Assembly: GCF_026151205.1 (NCBI RefSeq)
Contig: NC_087078.1
Coordinates: 17,315,118-17,379,117 of the forward strand
Length of the DNA: 64,000 nt
Direction: 5' to 3'
Source: Bolinopsis microptera
Taxonomy: Eukaryota; Ctenophora; Tentaculata; Lobata; Bolinopsidae
Positions within the stretch are counted from its first letter, which is position 1, and each line of letters begins with the position of its first letter. This document shows, piece by piece, positions 41,358 through 52,219 of the stretch. Under the pieces are notes generated by a model that saw only the letters and a program-made list of their open reading frames with translations, was not told the DNA's origin and did no database searches. The position numbers and the translations under genes were made by a program.

Positions 41358-42517
41358 GGGGGGTTATGAGGTAGAGAGAGGGGATTTAGGGGGGTTTAGG
41401 GGGGGGGGGTTATGATCTTACAGTGTGTATAGGTGCCACGTTATGGAGACTAATGTTTAGTTCAGTCTAATACAGTCCTGGTCCATTCTAAAACTTGTCA
41501 GTAATGAAACTCATGCACAAACTTAAGTTAAAAGCAACTTACCCTGATTATTTCACTGAAATCCAGTAGAATATGTGGAGTATGTTCCGTCCGACACACA
41601 ATGTATAAACACGCCGCGCACACGTGCGACTTCCTCTTTCCTTGTAATATTCGCTTACTGAAAAATATTACAAAATTGTTATCTATGTACATTGTACATA
41701 AGTTCAAGAGTGACACCAATTTTAAGAGACTCTTCTTCCCAGAGAAAAGTACGAGAATTTTAAAATGTTCGGTATATATGATGAATCTCTTCCGTTTCGG
41801 TATCGATTATTTTAAAACAACCCACCTTAAAGCCATCTTGTAGAACATAACAGCACTGTCGATGTGTTGCTGAGCTAACTTCAGTCTGTTTGCTATACAG
41901 TGCATAACACGTGTTGCCTCTTCCACAATACGCCTCTGGTAGTTCTTGTGGCATCCTGAGGAAAAGAGATGAAACAGGTGTATTTCACATTCCACAAATT
42001 GTAGTGACTACGGCGCTCATTGAGCCTAATGATGACGAATGAGTAACATCATGTTGGAATTTTTGGTTAAAAGCTGCGAACAATTACCAAATTTGTTAGG
42101 CAAGCTCCAATAATACTAACCGAATTTGTTAGGCAAGGCGCTGCCTCCAATAATACTGCCATCGTCCGTTACCAAGGCTCCCATCATGTGTTTCCTGCCG
42201 GATCCTCCCTCAGCAAACTGGGTCTCTGACACTATAATCTGGTGGGTAATCACGTGATGAGGTGTGGGATTTCTGACATTCCAATAAAATATTAAATATT
42301 ATTATATAAGACATAAGTTATATAACATTAAATCATGTTAAAATACGTTCACAGACCAGACAATCCAGCCCCGAGGCCTGTCTCTAGAAGAGATTACAAT
42401 TTCTTCAATAAGAGTTACCTGGTCCTCGAGAACATTTCCACATCCCATACATATCGTGTAACCGTGAGCTCCATCCTCATCCACCTGTGTGCTGCCACAG
42501 TTCTTACAGGCCGGCAT
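32412..42517 (-). CDS. BRF1: TFIIIB subunit BRF1, 13 exons
   Basis: RNA polymerase III initiation factor that bridges TBP and Pol III at tRNA and 5S promoters. Exons in order: 42419-42517, 42121-42238, 41826-41955, 41543-41657, 41104-41296, 40828-40951, 34337-34463, 33954-34122, 33593-33774, 33398-33474, 33082-33277, 32820-32923, 32412-32577. All are GT-AG with matching phase, 599 aa. The N-terminal zinc ribbon uses C4, C7, C23 and C26 (ACKNCG, TICMGCG). The two cyclin folds include HIDSAVMFYKMAL and RMKRDWMATGRRPSSLCGAA. The TBP-binding C-terminal part has FSDVDDAEIEYLIL then KGTAKTPAEAMERMIKEKK. The C-terminus is acidic (EEDYAADHEEDDYF). Intron 6 is 6.4 kb and contains an intronless nuclease-helicase gene. 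A long G-run lies in intron 4, and a partial repeat of the exon 2 donor region sits just inside intron 2. Confidence 0.95.
34741..34909. mobile_element. Short palindromic MITE, copy 2
   Basis: Same element as 8170-8340: GGGGTCGTTCACATATTACG at the left and its complement at the right. It lies between BRF1 exon 7 and the nested gene's stop codon. Confidence 0.75.
34968..37097 (-). CDS. PD-(D/E)XK nuclease fused to SF1 helicase, intronless, nested in BRF1 intron 6
   Basis: 709 aa in one exon, same strand as its host gene. Residues about 75-135 look like a NERD/PD-(D/E)XK nuclease: GECDFLIIG with D115, then FVIIEVKSK with E128 and K130. A Cys-rich patch (CVACRK at 100-105; CDKSRCSLGWC at 266-276) could bind metal. 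A helicase core follows: Walker A GPAGTGKS (337-344), Walker B DLFVDDLQ (449-456), a motif IV-like LSKNLRNTYEI (516-526), and a motif VI-like LTLSRARVYCSVLL near the C-terminus, recalling UvrD/Rep or DUF2075 helicases. The start ATG at 37097 has a purine at -3 and G at +4. The single exon contrasts with the 13-exon host gene. Its role is unknown; nucleic-acid processing or defence is an inference from the domain pairing. Origin by transfer or retrocopy is possible. Confidence 0.85.
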   Translation of the reverse strand: MEEYLKKGQDIYKTYCSSTETRPIMLPKAPQHTYIDIYPDEDEPGPSFRDDKKRQSDYETEVLIFRTLEGSKEDIIVLHNFEHTHHQYRLCDKSHVMKGCVACRKTPNNREGECDFLIIGKNYFVIIEVKSKSCFSEESQQNPALTKQQHKAGLQKSHKESMTQRKRMVDLIRSIERHANIFSFTAYPNFSKKSCAEFDLKPGQLSSIIFKEDTEDFVSWWNNNVSGFYIDPSDQSVARNCDFRAKHEKVRNMLLAIWCTDNKGHCDKSRCSLGWCIKDIDDKLRSGKFTFESLKRKKNPNVVPAPDVIRDYLKVNNLTKEQFDAYNSKEQLVLIKGPAGTGKSIILIAKAIQLAKSDEKRKIIFFRSDTPAKWVKTAFERASISNYTLSLPDTALWTELQICEMISHKLINNQAIIITYLASMMFEAEANLDVDQLFSEILTSHHDCDLFVDDLQVVLQIDENDDDKTIKVFGSLLLKDQNNRHIWISCDIAQSVFLHVRDFILPLYSSFHIITLSKNLRNTYEISKSLSVIRDRIKEYTVRSGRGTYGSMVQQTPGHFIRGPKIDIHVFKNDHSDTISNYLEKALGKLYRENVLGQCDTAVLFHVISPARNDTLDRLAEKQIAKYRCEGTADTLSLRGSSLTSSCEWPAVIAIHEFAEFTLPSLYLTLSRARVYCSVLLFPGFTSTLEDIEHFLSDDFKRYANIIRY
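37100..38330. other. BRF1 intron 6, upstream side of the nested gene
   Basis: No coding region was recognised. 37350-37540 repeats AAAGACGG and AAGCCTT motifs. 37712-37742 has a CATCTGTCCGACAGC direct repeat. The nested gene's promoter would lie here, but no clear box was seen. Confidence 0.4.
38337..38496. mobile_element. 160-bp palindromic repeat with CGAGGCTTGCCGAG motifs
   Basis: The inverted ends are ATCACATGCCTTCTCATGCG and its complement. Three copies of a CGAGGCTTGCCGAG motif lie between them. Adjacent sequence at 38507-38560 (TTTTATCACACTTTC, GAGCCAAATTTGGC) recurs inverted at 40466-40520. Confidence 0.6.
38560..40820. other. BRF1 intron 6, distal part
   Basis: This holds no gene. 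It is bounded by the inverted GAGCCAAATTTGGC segments named above, so part of it may be a degenerate transposon. Short frames here have no domains. Confidence 0.4.
41321..41410. repeat. Poly-G tract in BRF1 intron 4
   Basis: About 35 consecutive G, then GGGTTTAGG repeats. It is a potential quadruplex and a likely site of sequencing error. Confidence 0.85.
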
Positions 42518-43369
42518 GGTACTTTACCACTTGTTACTTGCTTTACCACTATTTGATCAATATTTCACCACTTGCTTTACCACTATTTCACTATTTCACT
42601 ATTTCACTATTTGCTTTATCAACTGTTAGTATAGATAACTAGAGTTGCGATGTTTCTGATTGTAGGGATGAGGAATGAGCTGGAACAAGCAATGAAGAAG
42701 GGGTCAGGTATTATAGCTACAATTAACTGAGGAGTGAGGGATCAGGTGTTACAGATACTAAGCGTTGAGGAGGATGAGTTGTTGAGGATGGTGTAGAAGA
42801 TTTGCGAGTTTTGTGGTTAGGGTTTAGGTATTTATCCTGGTTTGGATAGTTGCGGAGCTTACAGTGCGGACGTCTTTAAGGGTTTACCTCATCCTATAAT
42901 TATTAAATTATAAAATATAAATAGTAAAATAAAGGTAATTAAAAATATTTCATTCTGAAAATTGCTGTCGTCCCTAATTAATTTTATTTATTCTATGCAG
43001 TTCAAACAGTCCAGGCAACCTTCTTAAAATTAGATAGAATAAAATTACATCAATAATGTCATTAAAGATATACATTCTTAAATTAAAGATCAAACAGAAC
43101 GAAAACACCGAAAAAATTGTTGCAAATTTTGTAATTTCGTCATCTTAAGATCAAAACACAGTAGTAGCTTCAAATAAGAATACACATTTATGAACATAAG
43201 AATGTTTACTGTTATAATCAGCAACCCGAATTATCTCATCTAATAGTGCAAAAGTAACAACCCCGAATAGTAGTATACTTAAACCAAATCTGAAACCATC
43301 GTTACAATTTAAACATCGACTAATAATGTAGCCTAAATAAACTTTATTTTATTTAATAAATAAATAAAG
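42518..43369. other. Intergenic, BRF1 upstream region
   Basis: No gene. 42540-42615 repeats TTTCACTA and CTTTACCACT. A minus-strand AATAAA (43343-43348) just beyond the TMEM208 stop is its likely poly(A) signal. Confidence 0.45.
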
Positions 43370-44574
43370 TTATCGGTAACTTGAAAACATGCCATGATTT
43401 GAGTTAGAGTTGTAGTTGGACTGTTTCTTTTGTTTTGTTTGTCTCTGTCCCTTCTTGAAACCATCTTGCTGCATATCACCCTGTAAATAACGAGTCAGAA
43501 TGGGGTGAAAGAAGAGGTTTTGATAAATTATCATAAGGAGCAAAGATGAGTTCAATAGATGATTCGGGTTATATTTGAGCACGAAGATAACATTCAGACT
43601 GCTGAGGGGAGATTTCCAATTGATACGAAAACAGAAATTATAACAGAGAAGCATAGCTTTAAAGAGATCTAGCTTTATCCCCCTCCAATAACAAACCTCG
43701 GGTGCTTCAGGGGCAGGTGCGAATATCCAGGGTGATATAACAGAAGTCCAGAGTTTAACAAGAGCAAATCCTGGGATTATTAGCCAACCATACCTGCGAG
43801 TTACGTTGTGACAGATTATGTTAGTCAATTTAAAATAGTTATCGTATGATAGTCTGACGATCAAATGAGTTGGATTGTAAAGTAGTCTTTATACTGTAAA
43901 TATCAAAACGGCAGACATTGAGTCACTAACCAGAAGTAGTCAGATATGAGTGATAAAATCATGACAACACAGGTCACAATGATTATATCTTTAAAGTAGT
44001 CGGTGACACCACCGTCCATATTCAGATCTGTGCCCCCTTTCGCTGCACTGTTCATAGACCTGGGGATATTGGACGAAATTAGTTCATAAAACAAGAATTT
44101 TATACCTCTTTGGAAAACTAACTATAGATGGACGATATATTTACTAAATGTACCGTGAAATAGTGGCACTGCTCAAATAATGTGCCCATTTTCCTTCCAG
44201 AATGATTTACACATTTTTGTTATTTTCCAGGAGAACGTACCCGTATAACATAGACAAGCTAACTCCGGAGATTAAGGAAAGGATGATTTGTGTCCAGGTG
44301 AAACCAAAACTCCATCTCACCACTGCGTACAGGATCACTGTCACTGAAATAATTACTAATTAATAATTAATGATGACTAATTAATAATTACTCTTGGTTT
44401 GGTTCTTGCAGGACAAAGTAGCATTTTATTGAAGAATTGCTGAAAATAACGCTGAATTATCATGATCATAGATTCTCAAACTTACATACCTGTTATCATT
44501 TTACGGTAAAAGTTGAGGGTAGCCGCGTTACCAATCACGATATCCTTCGCTCCTTTCGCATTCTCTTTCACCAT
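43370..44574 (-). CDS. TMEM208: TMEM208 / SND3 homologue, 5 exons
   Basis: An endoplasmic reticulum membrane protein of the SND protein-targeting route. Exons: 44490-44574, 44241-44343, 43931-44059, 43697-43793, 43370-43480. Phases agree and the product is 174 aa, against 173 in human. Landmarks are the N-terminal NAATLNFYRKM, two hydrophobic pairs (VTVILYAVVRWSF; IILSLISGVSLSMLY), the diagnostic GGTDLNMDGGVTDYFKDII, a further pair (VVMILSLISDYFW; WLIIPGFALVKLW), SPWIFAPAPEAPE, and a basic tail (KKGQRQTKQKKQ). An AG splice acceptor-like sequence (CTTTTAG) lies four bases before the ATG. Confidence 0.94.
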
Positions 44575-44951
44575 TTTACTAAAAGTATTGTCATATTGTT
44601 ACTTTTAGTTTCTCTTTCACTATTCTCTGATCATCAGCTATTGTTTAAATCATCATTGAAATAACTAAAAGTCCGCATAATTACATTTGCAATAAAACTT
44701 AGAAACCTTGTGAATTCTTAACATACAAAAGTTTAATAAGCATAACAGTTGATTCTAAATAATTCCAAAAGCAGTGAAATTTAAAAATATGTCATGCTGA
44801 AAGCTAAAATAGAATAACTTCATTACAAGTTGTATGACGAATGAGCCAATATTATATCATTACGCTTAAAAGGGAAAATGTAAAATTATTATCAACGACC
44901 ATAGAGGGCCAGGACGCATTAGAGGGCCAGGACGCAGCAATTCTTTGCTTT

Positions 44952-46427
44952 TTATCTGGTTCTCCATTTCTTGGAGCTGGGTTCCGCCCCAGAATCGGAA
45001 TGTCTGCCATTAAGAGGAATAAAAGTTTCATCCTCGTCTGATAAAAGTATCGTTTTTGAATCAACTACCTTATCAGTTCTCTCCAGTTATTACTTTCACT
45101 TTCTTTATTGAAATGAGTTCGTTCATCACTTTCACTTTCAGTGACAGTATTATTTTGACTATTTGTTGAATACAGTATGTGATTATTCTCCCCGCTGTTG
45201 TTCTGATAGTCATTACTACAAGTAGTCTGATTCAAGGAGTCGTTGTGAATATTCGTCGCGTTTTCACTCTCTACTGAACATTTTAAGTATTAACTTTAAA
45301 CTTGAATTTAGTTACTTTTTTAGACTTTTTAATCTGGGGCTAGTCGTAATAACTCGTATTAATTCGAGAGTTATTGGAAAATAAAATGACATCTATAAAA
45401 ACAGAAGATTCAAACCTTTAGAAGCGCATTCTGAGTCGTCGCCATTCCTTTTCATGTCTGAAGAATCCCGTTTCTTTTGCTTCTTCTCCTTCTCCTGGAT
45501 GTCCTTAGCGGTGGGTATCTTGGGAAACAGGTAACTAGGCTGGTGAAGGTTATTGAGATGTGCAATGTAGTTATCACGCTCTATGGGGTGTCCCCGGGCA
45601 TCTCCAACTGTGGTGATAGCCTCTTCCACATCCCACCCTTCACACTGGATCAGAAACCTGAAGAAGTGTTAGAGTTTAGAGAGCCAGTTAGAGTGTAGAT
45701 TAGTTATAGTTTAGAATACGGAGTTAGATTTTAAAGTACTGAGTTCAATATAAAATAATATTTACTACCTAGCGATCATGTAGCCGGTCCTGTTGATGCC
45801 ATGAGTACAATGAACACCAACCACCATATTCCTGTCAGGGTAATCGTAGAAGAAACTGTACAAACTCCTCTGGAACTGATGGAACAGCTCCTCATTCGGA
45901 ATCTCGTGACCCGGACACATGATGGCTCCGTAGTGGACTCCGTACCGCTCGAAATCGCCGGGATTGTAGTATTTGGTTGTGAATGTTAGGTTGAGGACCA
46001 GACCGAGTCTCTTGCGGCCGTTAGAACATCTTTTCACTGCCTGCATGCAGTCTTGTGGTGTGAATCTGATAGTGATTTGTATTTGAAGGGAGGTAAAACA
46101 TGACAACTCTGGGTTGACTGTAGACTTAAGAATTTTCAGAAGTTAAGAATGCAGATAAGGTTATGTAATGCTCATACGAGGTAAGTATGTACAATACCCA
46201 CCAGCTGTTAGAGTGCTAATAGCCCTCTAATAGCCCTCTAACATTGTACCTACTTGCCTTCATAAAATGGTAAATGAAGAAAACAATAATAACCTGTCTT
46301 TAGTGGAGTCTCTGCTCGTCTCACTGTGCAGTTCCCGTTTGAGGGGAGTCTTGAAGGCCACTATCCTAGTACTGGGGATAACCTTCCCGATTGGCTCGTA
46401 GTCCACCCAACCTTTCGGACAGCCCAT
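44952..46427 (-). CDS. DUSP11: DUSP11-like RNA 5'-phosphatase A
   Basis: A homologue of DUSP11/PIR1, which removes phosphates from RNA 5' ends. Exons: 46294-46427, 45769-46065, 45416-45657, then 45065-45273 (293 aa) or, by skipping it, 44952-45037 (252 aa); both last exons match the phase 1 donor. It starts MGCPKGWVDYEPIGKVIP. The catalytic loop is intact, HCTHGINRTG, with nucleophile C131 and R137. The GDARGHPIERDNYI block matches the DUSP11 RGHxxER motif. The tail has a basic cluster (KEKKQKKR) and then an Asn/Ser-rich acidic end. A second DUSP11-like gene lies upstream, head to tail. Confidence 0.92.
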
Positions 46428-46449
46428 ACTTTTTACAGAGATTGTCACG

Positions 46450-47640
46450 GGAAACGGGTTACATAACTAGAGATTGCTGAATGTAATTGGTGGTGGTTAT
46501 AAAGTAATACTTGTTAATTTAAGAATCTAATGTTGGGCTTAATTTGAAAAATTTATAGAGAGCTTGAACAGAAATTTAGGTTTACAAGCAGCAAAAGCTG
46601 AGAAACTAGTGAAACAGGTCAATCGCAATGCGAACTATTGGAAAATCTTGAGTTTTGATATTCGAAATAGTATGATTAGCACCATAAATCGTCGTTATAG
46701 TGTTTTGGTAATAACAGAAGTCGCAGGTTAAAATGTGTACTTTTTTTCAAGAGTAACAGAGTAAATATCATTGAAATTTAATGTAAATAACACGATAACC
46801 TCGTTTATAGTCCTTTTTGTACGTTTAATCACATGCAAATTACAGTGTCCTAGGTAAAATTTTAATTCGCCCACGCGGTGAAAAAATCCCTACTATTTAA
46901 AACATGATAGCGTAAACGAAACCAGTTTTGGTGTTGTGCTGTCAGCACTTTCGGTGGAAGATATTTTACATGAGAAGTGTAAAATGCCTCACATTCCGTC
47001 TGGTTCTAATGGTCAAGACCAACTATGGCTAGTCATGTGTAGTGAATGATCGATCTATGTGTTTAGTTGATAAGTTAGAACTCTAAAACAAGCAATAATG
47101 ATTATATAACCCAAAATTAATCATCGTTCAGATACTTTCATTTTCAAAGTATGCGTGATTATTTTCAATATGGTGTTTAAAAAATGAACAGTATTTATGA
47201 GCAATTACAGTTATAATTTTTCTTTTCCTTGATATTAGACTCCCTAATCAGTAATTATTGCGGTAATTTAAGTGCAACATCATGGGAACAGGACGTTATT
47301 TCAGCTACAGTTTATATTCAATAGTAAAAACGATTAATAGAAATAACTTAAATTTTCATCATTTGTCTTCAATTCTCGAATTAAACGACGTACAATATCG
47401 ATAAAAATATATGTTTATGGTAAATTCTAACCCAAATGTTACATCGTTATAACATCAGTCAGAAAAGTAAACCCTGTCACATCATATAGTTTAAACTAAG
47501 TATACAACTAAAGAACTACACAGGGCCGAATGTTGTCGACACAGTCAGTAACACACGTGTCATCTCCACACGTGTCATCTCCTCTCACATGTCTATGTAT
47601 CAGATGATTGAAAGCCGGTTGGATTGTCCAGCAGAGCCCG
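46450..47640. other. Intergenic between the two DUSP11-like genes
   Basis: AT-rich. No gene, hairpin or repeat was recognised. Confidence 0.4.
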
Positions 47641-47643
47641 CCA

Positions 47644-48838
47644 CTAGTTGAACATTATTTCCTCCAGGTGGGACTGCTGAGGTCCCATGCAATTGCAAAC
47701 CTTATTCCGAACATTGGTAAGAGGCAGCGTGCTGCGGTACAACTTCTTCCGCTTGCGCGACAAGTTCTTAGTTCTGTTCAGTAAGTCCTCTATGAGGGTG
47801 ATACGCTCCATTGTGTGTCCGCGCGCGAGGTCCACCTCGTTAATAGCATCTTCTGCACTCCACCCTAGAGTTTCTATGAGGTAGCGCGCGATCATGTAAC
47901 CCGTGCAGTTGACGCCGTAGGAGCAGTGCACTCCGATGACGGTGGATCCGCGCTGCTGAAAAGACGAGACCAGCTCCTTAAATCGGTCTACTTGGTCTTG
48001 TGAAGGGATCTTGTCATGGGTGCATGGTACCTTGATGTGGGCAACTCCTAGGTGTACAAATTCCTGCAAATAATATCATTGGTTAGTAATGGTGGGGCTG
48101 AAAACCAGAATTGTGATGAATGTTCAGAAATACATAATTTGAGAAGAATCAACTGGTATCTACTATCTATCACAATATCAAAATATCTCAGTTTAATGAA
48201 GGCTAATTTATACTTAGAGTGAAGTTCTACTGATTATAGAAGCTGCAAATCCTGATAGATTCAGACAAAAAAACCGGCCACATCAACCGTTTTGGTCTAC
48301 CTGTTTTACAAAATTACCCTGTCCTACAGTAATTGGAACCAAGGACTTTCCATTGATATGGATTATTCACTTGATTATTTCACAATGTGAATTAAATTCT
48401 TTAAGTAAATTCAAGAAACTTGAGCGAATCATCCTCCACCCCCTCCACAAAATACAGAGTATTTGAAATAACTCACGTTTGGGGCGTAATATCTGTCTGT
48501 GTTTGAGAGATCAATGACGAGTTTAAGGTTCATCCCTCTATCCTAAAACAGGGTGTATTAGATTAATATATTTTCAGAAACTGTTGTCTAAACCATCAAA
48601 GCAACATCGTAGAAGTGAAAAGTAAATCCCCTACGATGTATAAACTAATAATTTAAGGAATGATGATAAGCAAAATGCTGTTACGAACCTTGAGTGATTG
48701 AACAAGATCGGTGGGTGTAAGATTGCGGTTGAAAGATGTCTGAAGCGGCGTCTTGTGGGCCAGAAGACATGTACCACGGACAGTTTTGTTGAAAGGACTA
48801 AACTTGTCCCATCTATCAGGTATCTCACTTTTTCCCAT
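47644..48838 (-). CDS. DUSP11-like paralogue B, probable pseudophosphatase
   Basis: Exons: 48689-48838, 48477-48542, 47644-48063, all phase 0, 211 aa. It shares with DUSP11 the start IPDRWDKFSPFNKTVRGT, LVIDLSNTDRYY, VPCTHDKIPSQ, GYMIARYLIE and DLARGHTMERITLIEDL. The signature loop reads HCSYGVNCTG: C119 is kept but the phosphate-binding Arg is C125 (TGC at 47905-47907, one CpG transition from CGC). The middle region is also shorter than in copy A. The reading frame is intact, so a non-catalytic RNA- or protein-binding role is more likely than a dead gene (inference). The first donor is GTTCGT, weak. An acceptor-like TTATTGTAG ends one base before the ATG. Confidence 0.9.
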
Positions 48839-49139
48839 GCTACAATAATAAAGTGGTAAGTGACATGATCGTTCCTGATGTTATGTTGTCAAAATATCCA
48901 ACGCGCGGCAAATTAATAGAGCCGCGCCAAATATTTGCTGACTGGTATTAACGTCTTGGTATAATGTCTGACGCCGCGCGTTACAAACATGATAATTTTG
49001 GGTGCGTTATATTCGTAAGAATTACAAAAAAATATACCCTCAAAATGCATTATTCGCATTCTTACAAATATTTCCGTAGAACAATGGACGATCAATTGTA
49101 AAAACACAAACGACTTTTGAACAATGAACAAGCATATTG

Positions 49140-49526
49140 AACAGTGACACGGTAAAACTTACCAAAACTGAAGTGTAACCAGTATGACGTGATAGCCAAA
49201 GAAAACGTCAGGCACAAATTTATGCCGCTCAATATTTATTGGAGGGAAGATAAAAATTTACGGATAATACAAAATCATAAATAATAATGTAAACAACTGA
49301 TCAAACATAATAGAATATTATTTAATTACTGGCTTATTGTTAAAAGTTAAAAATTGAATGATACAACAAATCTACATCGTACATTTAAACATTACAAATA
49401 CCATGTGCTAAAGTAATAAGGTGGAAAATAGACTTTAAAATTAAGTGAAAATAATTGAACGCTATGAATTTGACTCAACTTCTTCTTAACAAAACAAATA
49501 CACGTTTCACATGTCAACACGACTCA
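49140..49526. other. Short intergenic, 3' of CHD1L
   Basis: AT-rich, no feature. I looked for a poly(A)-tail trace that would mark a retrocopy and saw none. Confidence 0.4.
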
Positions 49527-52219
49527 TTACAAATCAACAGATGACAGTGTTCTTACAAACTGATACGGATTGATAATGACAGCCTTGCAGTCATCATCAG
49601 TCTTGAGCTCTTTGTCATATGATAGGATATGTGTAACGTTATCACCGAGAAAAGTCTGTATATCTCCATTTGCTGCTACAATATGTCTTTTAAGGACTTC
49701 CTGCTCACTCGGACTAAGTTCAGGATCCAAATAGACGATTTTGTTAGTGTAAGAATTTGACAGAGATTTCTTTTGTTTCTTAGCAGGTTTATGTAACGGG
49801 CTGGATGACGAACGAGATGCCCCAGCTTTTGAAGATGTTACATTCTGACGGGATGATGTTTGATTGGAGGATCGTTTTGAGAAATAATAAACAAAAGTAG
49901 GTATGTTTTGAGAGAGAAGACATTTCCTGAGCAGACGTTCTGCCCCATACCAATCTTCAACTGAGAAACCAACCCTCGGCATATGAACAGTTATATTCTT
50001 CTGTTCAGAGTAACTACCGAGTGATGTTAGCGCCTCTCCCAAGCACTTCAAATCGAGCTTCATCGAAGAGGAACCTCTCCTGATACAAACGAGAAGAGCG
50101 ACAGCTAAATCAGGAAAATAATCCACGACATGGCACTGACCTAAACGTAAATCATCCATATCCTTAGCAAGCTCATAGCACTTTTGTGGATTTTGAGATT
50201 TCCGAGTTAGTGCTGTAAAAAGCCCACCAGTGCCCCAATCACCACTACTGTCCGTGCAGTGTATAACAATGCCTGTTTTATTAGATGAAGTAACGTCTCC
50301 TACCACGTACTCCACATCCAGAGAACTAAACAGATTACTGGGTAAAGTACTGGTGGGTAACGCTGTGGAAATGTAACCGACTTCATCCCATGTTTCTTTC
50401 TTTTTCGCATCTCTCTTAGCTTTTCTCTGCTCTTGGGCTGCTTTGTGCTGCTTCTCAAGAAGTTTTTCATTCTCTTTCAGATCTGCTTCACTCATGTTGA
50501 CCGTTTTCCTGGACCTTACAGATGTCAAATTGTTACTTACAGCAGGAACAGAAGAAACATTCTCTTTTATAATTTCATCAAACGTTTGTCGATCTTTTAC
50601 TTTCTTCTCTCGGTAATTAGTGCCTTCAAAATCATAGTAGTCATCAACGTCTCCACCAATTTGACCATTTGTATTTGCGTTATCCTCATTTTTATCGAAG
50701 TCCCAGTTACCATTGGAGTCTGTCCCACCTAAAACAACCTCAATATCATCAGTAGTATCTTCTTTGTCTTCAAGAAGACTGCTTAACCCGAACAGAAGCA
50801 TGTCAGAAAGAGTTTTGGAATCTTCTGGAGCAATATCAAACGAAGAAAATCCTCCTTCAGTGATGACACGTGTAGTCAGTTTTAGCTTTGACTCCATCTT
50901 TTTCAGCATATACTCATCAACAGTATTCCTGGAGACAAGTCTAATAATTTTGACTGGTTTGGTCTGGCCCATTCTATGAGCACGAGCAGCTGCCTGCAAA
51001 TCATTTTGGGGATTCCAATCAGTATCAAAGAATATTACAGTATCAGCAGCAGTTAGATTGAGTCCAACACCACCTGCCTTCGTAGACAGCAGAAACAAAA
51101 CACATCATTCTGACTAAAGTTGTTAATTGAATTGTACCGCTCCTGATCTCTCACTGAACCATCAAGTCGCTCGTAACTGAAACTACGGTAATGGCAATAG
51201 TCTTGGAGGATGTCCAATAACAAAGTAAACTGAGAAAATATCAAAACCCTGTGATGGTTGGACTGACAGTACTTGAGAATCTTGTCCAAAGTGTTCAACT
51301 TGCCACTTGCTTCAACAAGATGTTCTCCCATACAAAATGGCTCAGGTTCAACTCCATTGAACATGTATGGATGATTGGAACATTTCCTCAATTGCATGAT
51401 GGTATTTTGTAGTATTGACTTGTTCCTATTAATATCAATGACAGACTCATCTTTTGCCAGGACACCTTTATAAACGTTCTTCTGAAGGTCAGAAAGTTCA
51501 CAATAAATTATACTTTCTTGAGATGGTGGAAGCTTATCAAGTACCTGATTTTTTGTTCTACGCAGTAGATAGGGTCGCAGCAGCTCATGTAGTTCACTGT
51601 GAAACTTTTCTTGTTCATATCTACTGCAAAAATCGGATAAATCCTTCAGGGGAAAAGCTTCATCGTCAACGAAACTTAGAAGTGTGTAAAGCTCCTTAAT
51701 ATTATTCTGCACTGGGGTCCCTGACAGAATCAACCTAAATGAGCACCTCAACTCTCTCAGTTTTATATTCGTTTGACCCTCTGAGTTTTTTAACCTATGA
51801 CCCTCATCAACAATCACTATATTCCATACTTTCCTGCCAAAGAAATCACTGTCTTTCAGAAGCATCTCATATGTAGTTATCATGATATCACAAGTGTCTT
51901 TCTGCAACGTGGTCCTCGTCTCTGCATCTCCATAATACTTGAGAACTGTATATTTAGGTAAAAAACTGCTGAGCTCAGTCGACCAATTATTTAAAACAGA
52001 AAGAGGAGCAACAACTAGTGAAGGAACTCCTGAATTAGCTTTGATACAGAGAAATGCCAGTGACTGTGTTGTCTTACCCAAACCCATTTCATCAGCCAAA
52101 ACACATCCATTTTGATTTTTAAAGCAGTTACAAAGCCAGATCAGTCCCTCTTCTTGGTGTTCACGTAGGGTGCGATTGATAAATCCTGCATTCTTCAATT
52201 TATCGTTCAAGTCTGCCAT
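49527..52219 (-). CDS. CHD1L: CHD1L/ALC1 SNF2 remodeller, intronless, one frameshift, BRCT-like tail
   Basis: A poly(ADP-ribose)-activated nucleosome remodeller in DNA repair. It starts MADLNDKLKNAGF (ATG 52217-52219). The helicase motifs are DEMGLGKTTQS, VDEGHRLKN, LSGTPVQNN, LLSTKAGGVGLNL and RAHRMGQTKPVKIIRLVS. At 51091-51100 the frame breaks by one base inside the stretch VFCFLLSTKAGG; one missing T in a TTT run would explain it. If the break is an error the protein has 897 aa. A macro domain (about 635-785, GDVTSSNKTGIVIHCTDSSG) reads ADP-ribose. The last 75 residues (NKIVYLDPELSPSEQEVL to HILSYDKEL) look like a BRCT domain, which I do not associate with vertebrate CHD1L. No introns occur in 2.7 kb, unlike the neighbours. 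Confidence 0.92.
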
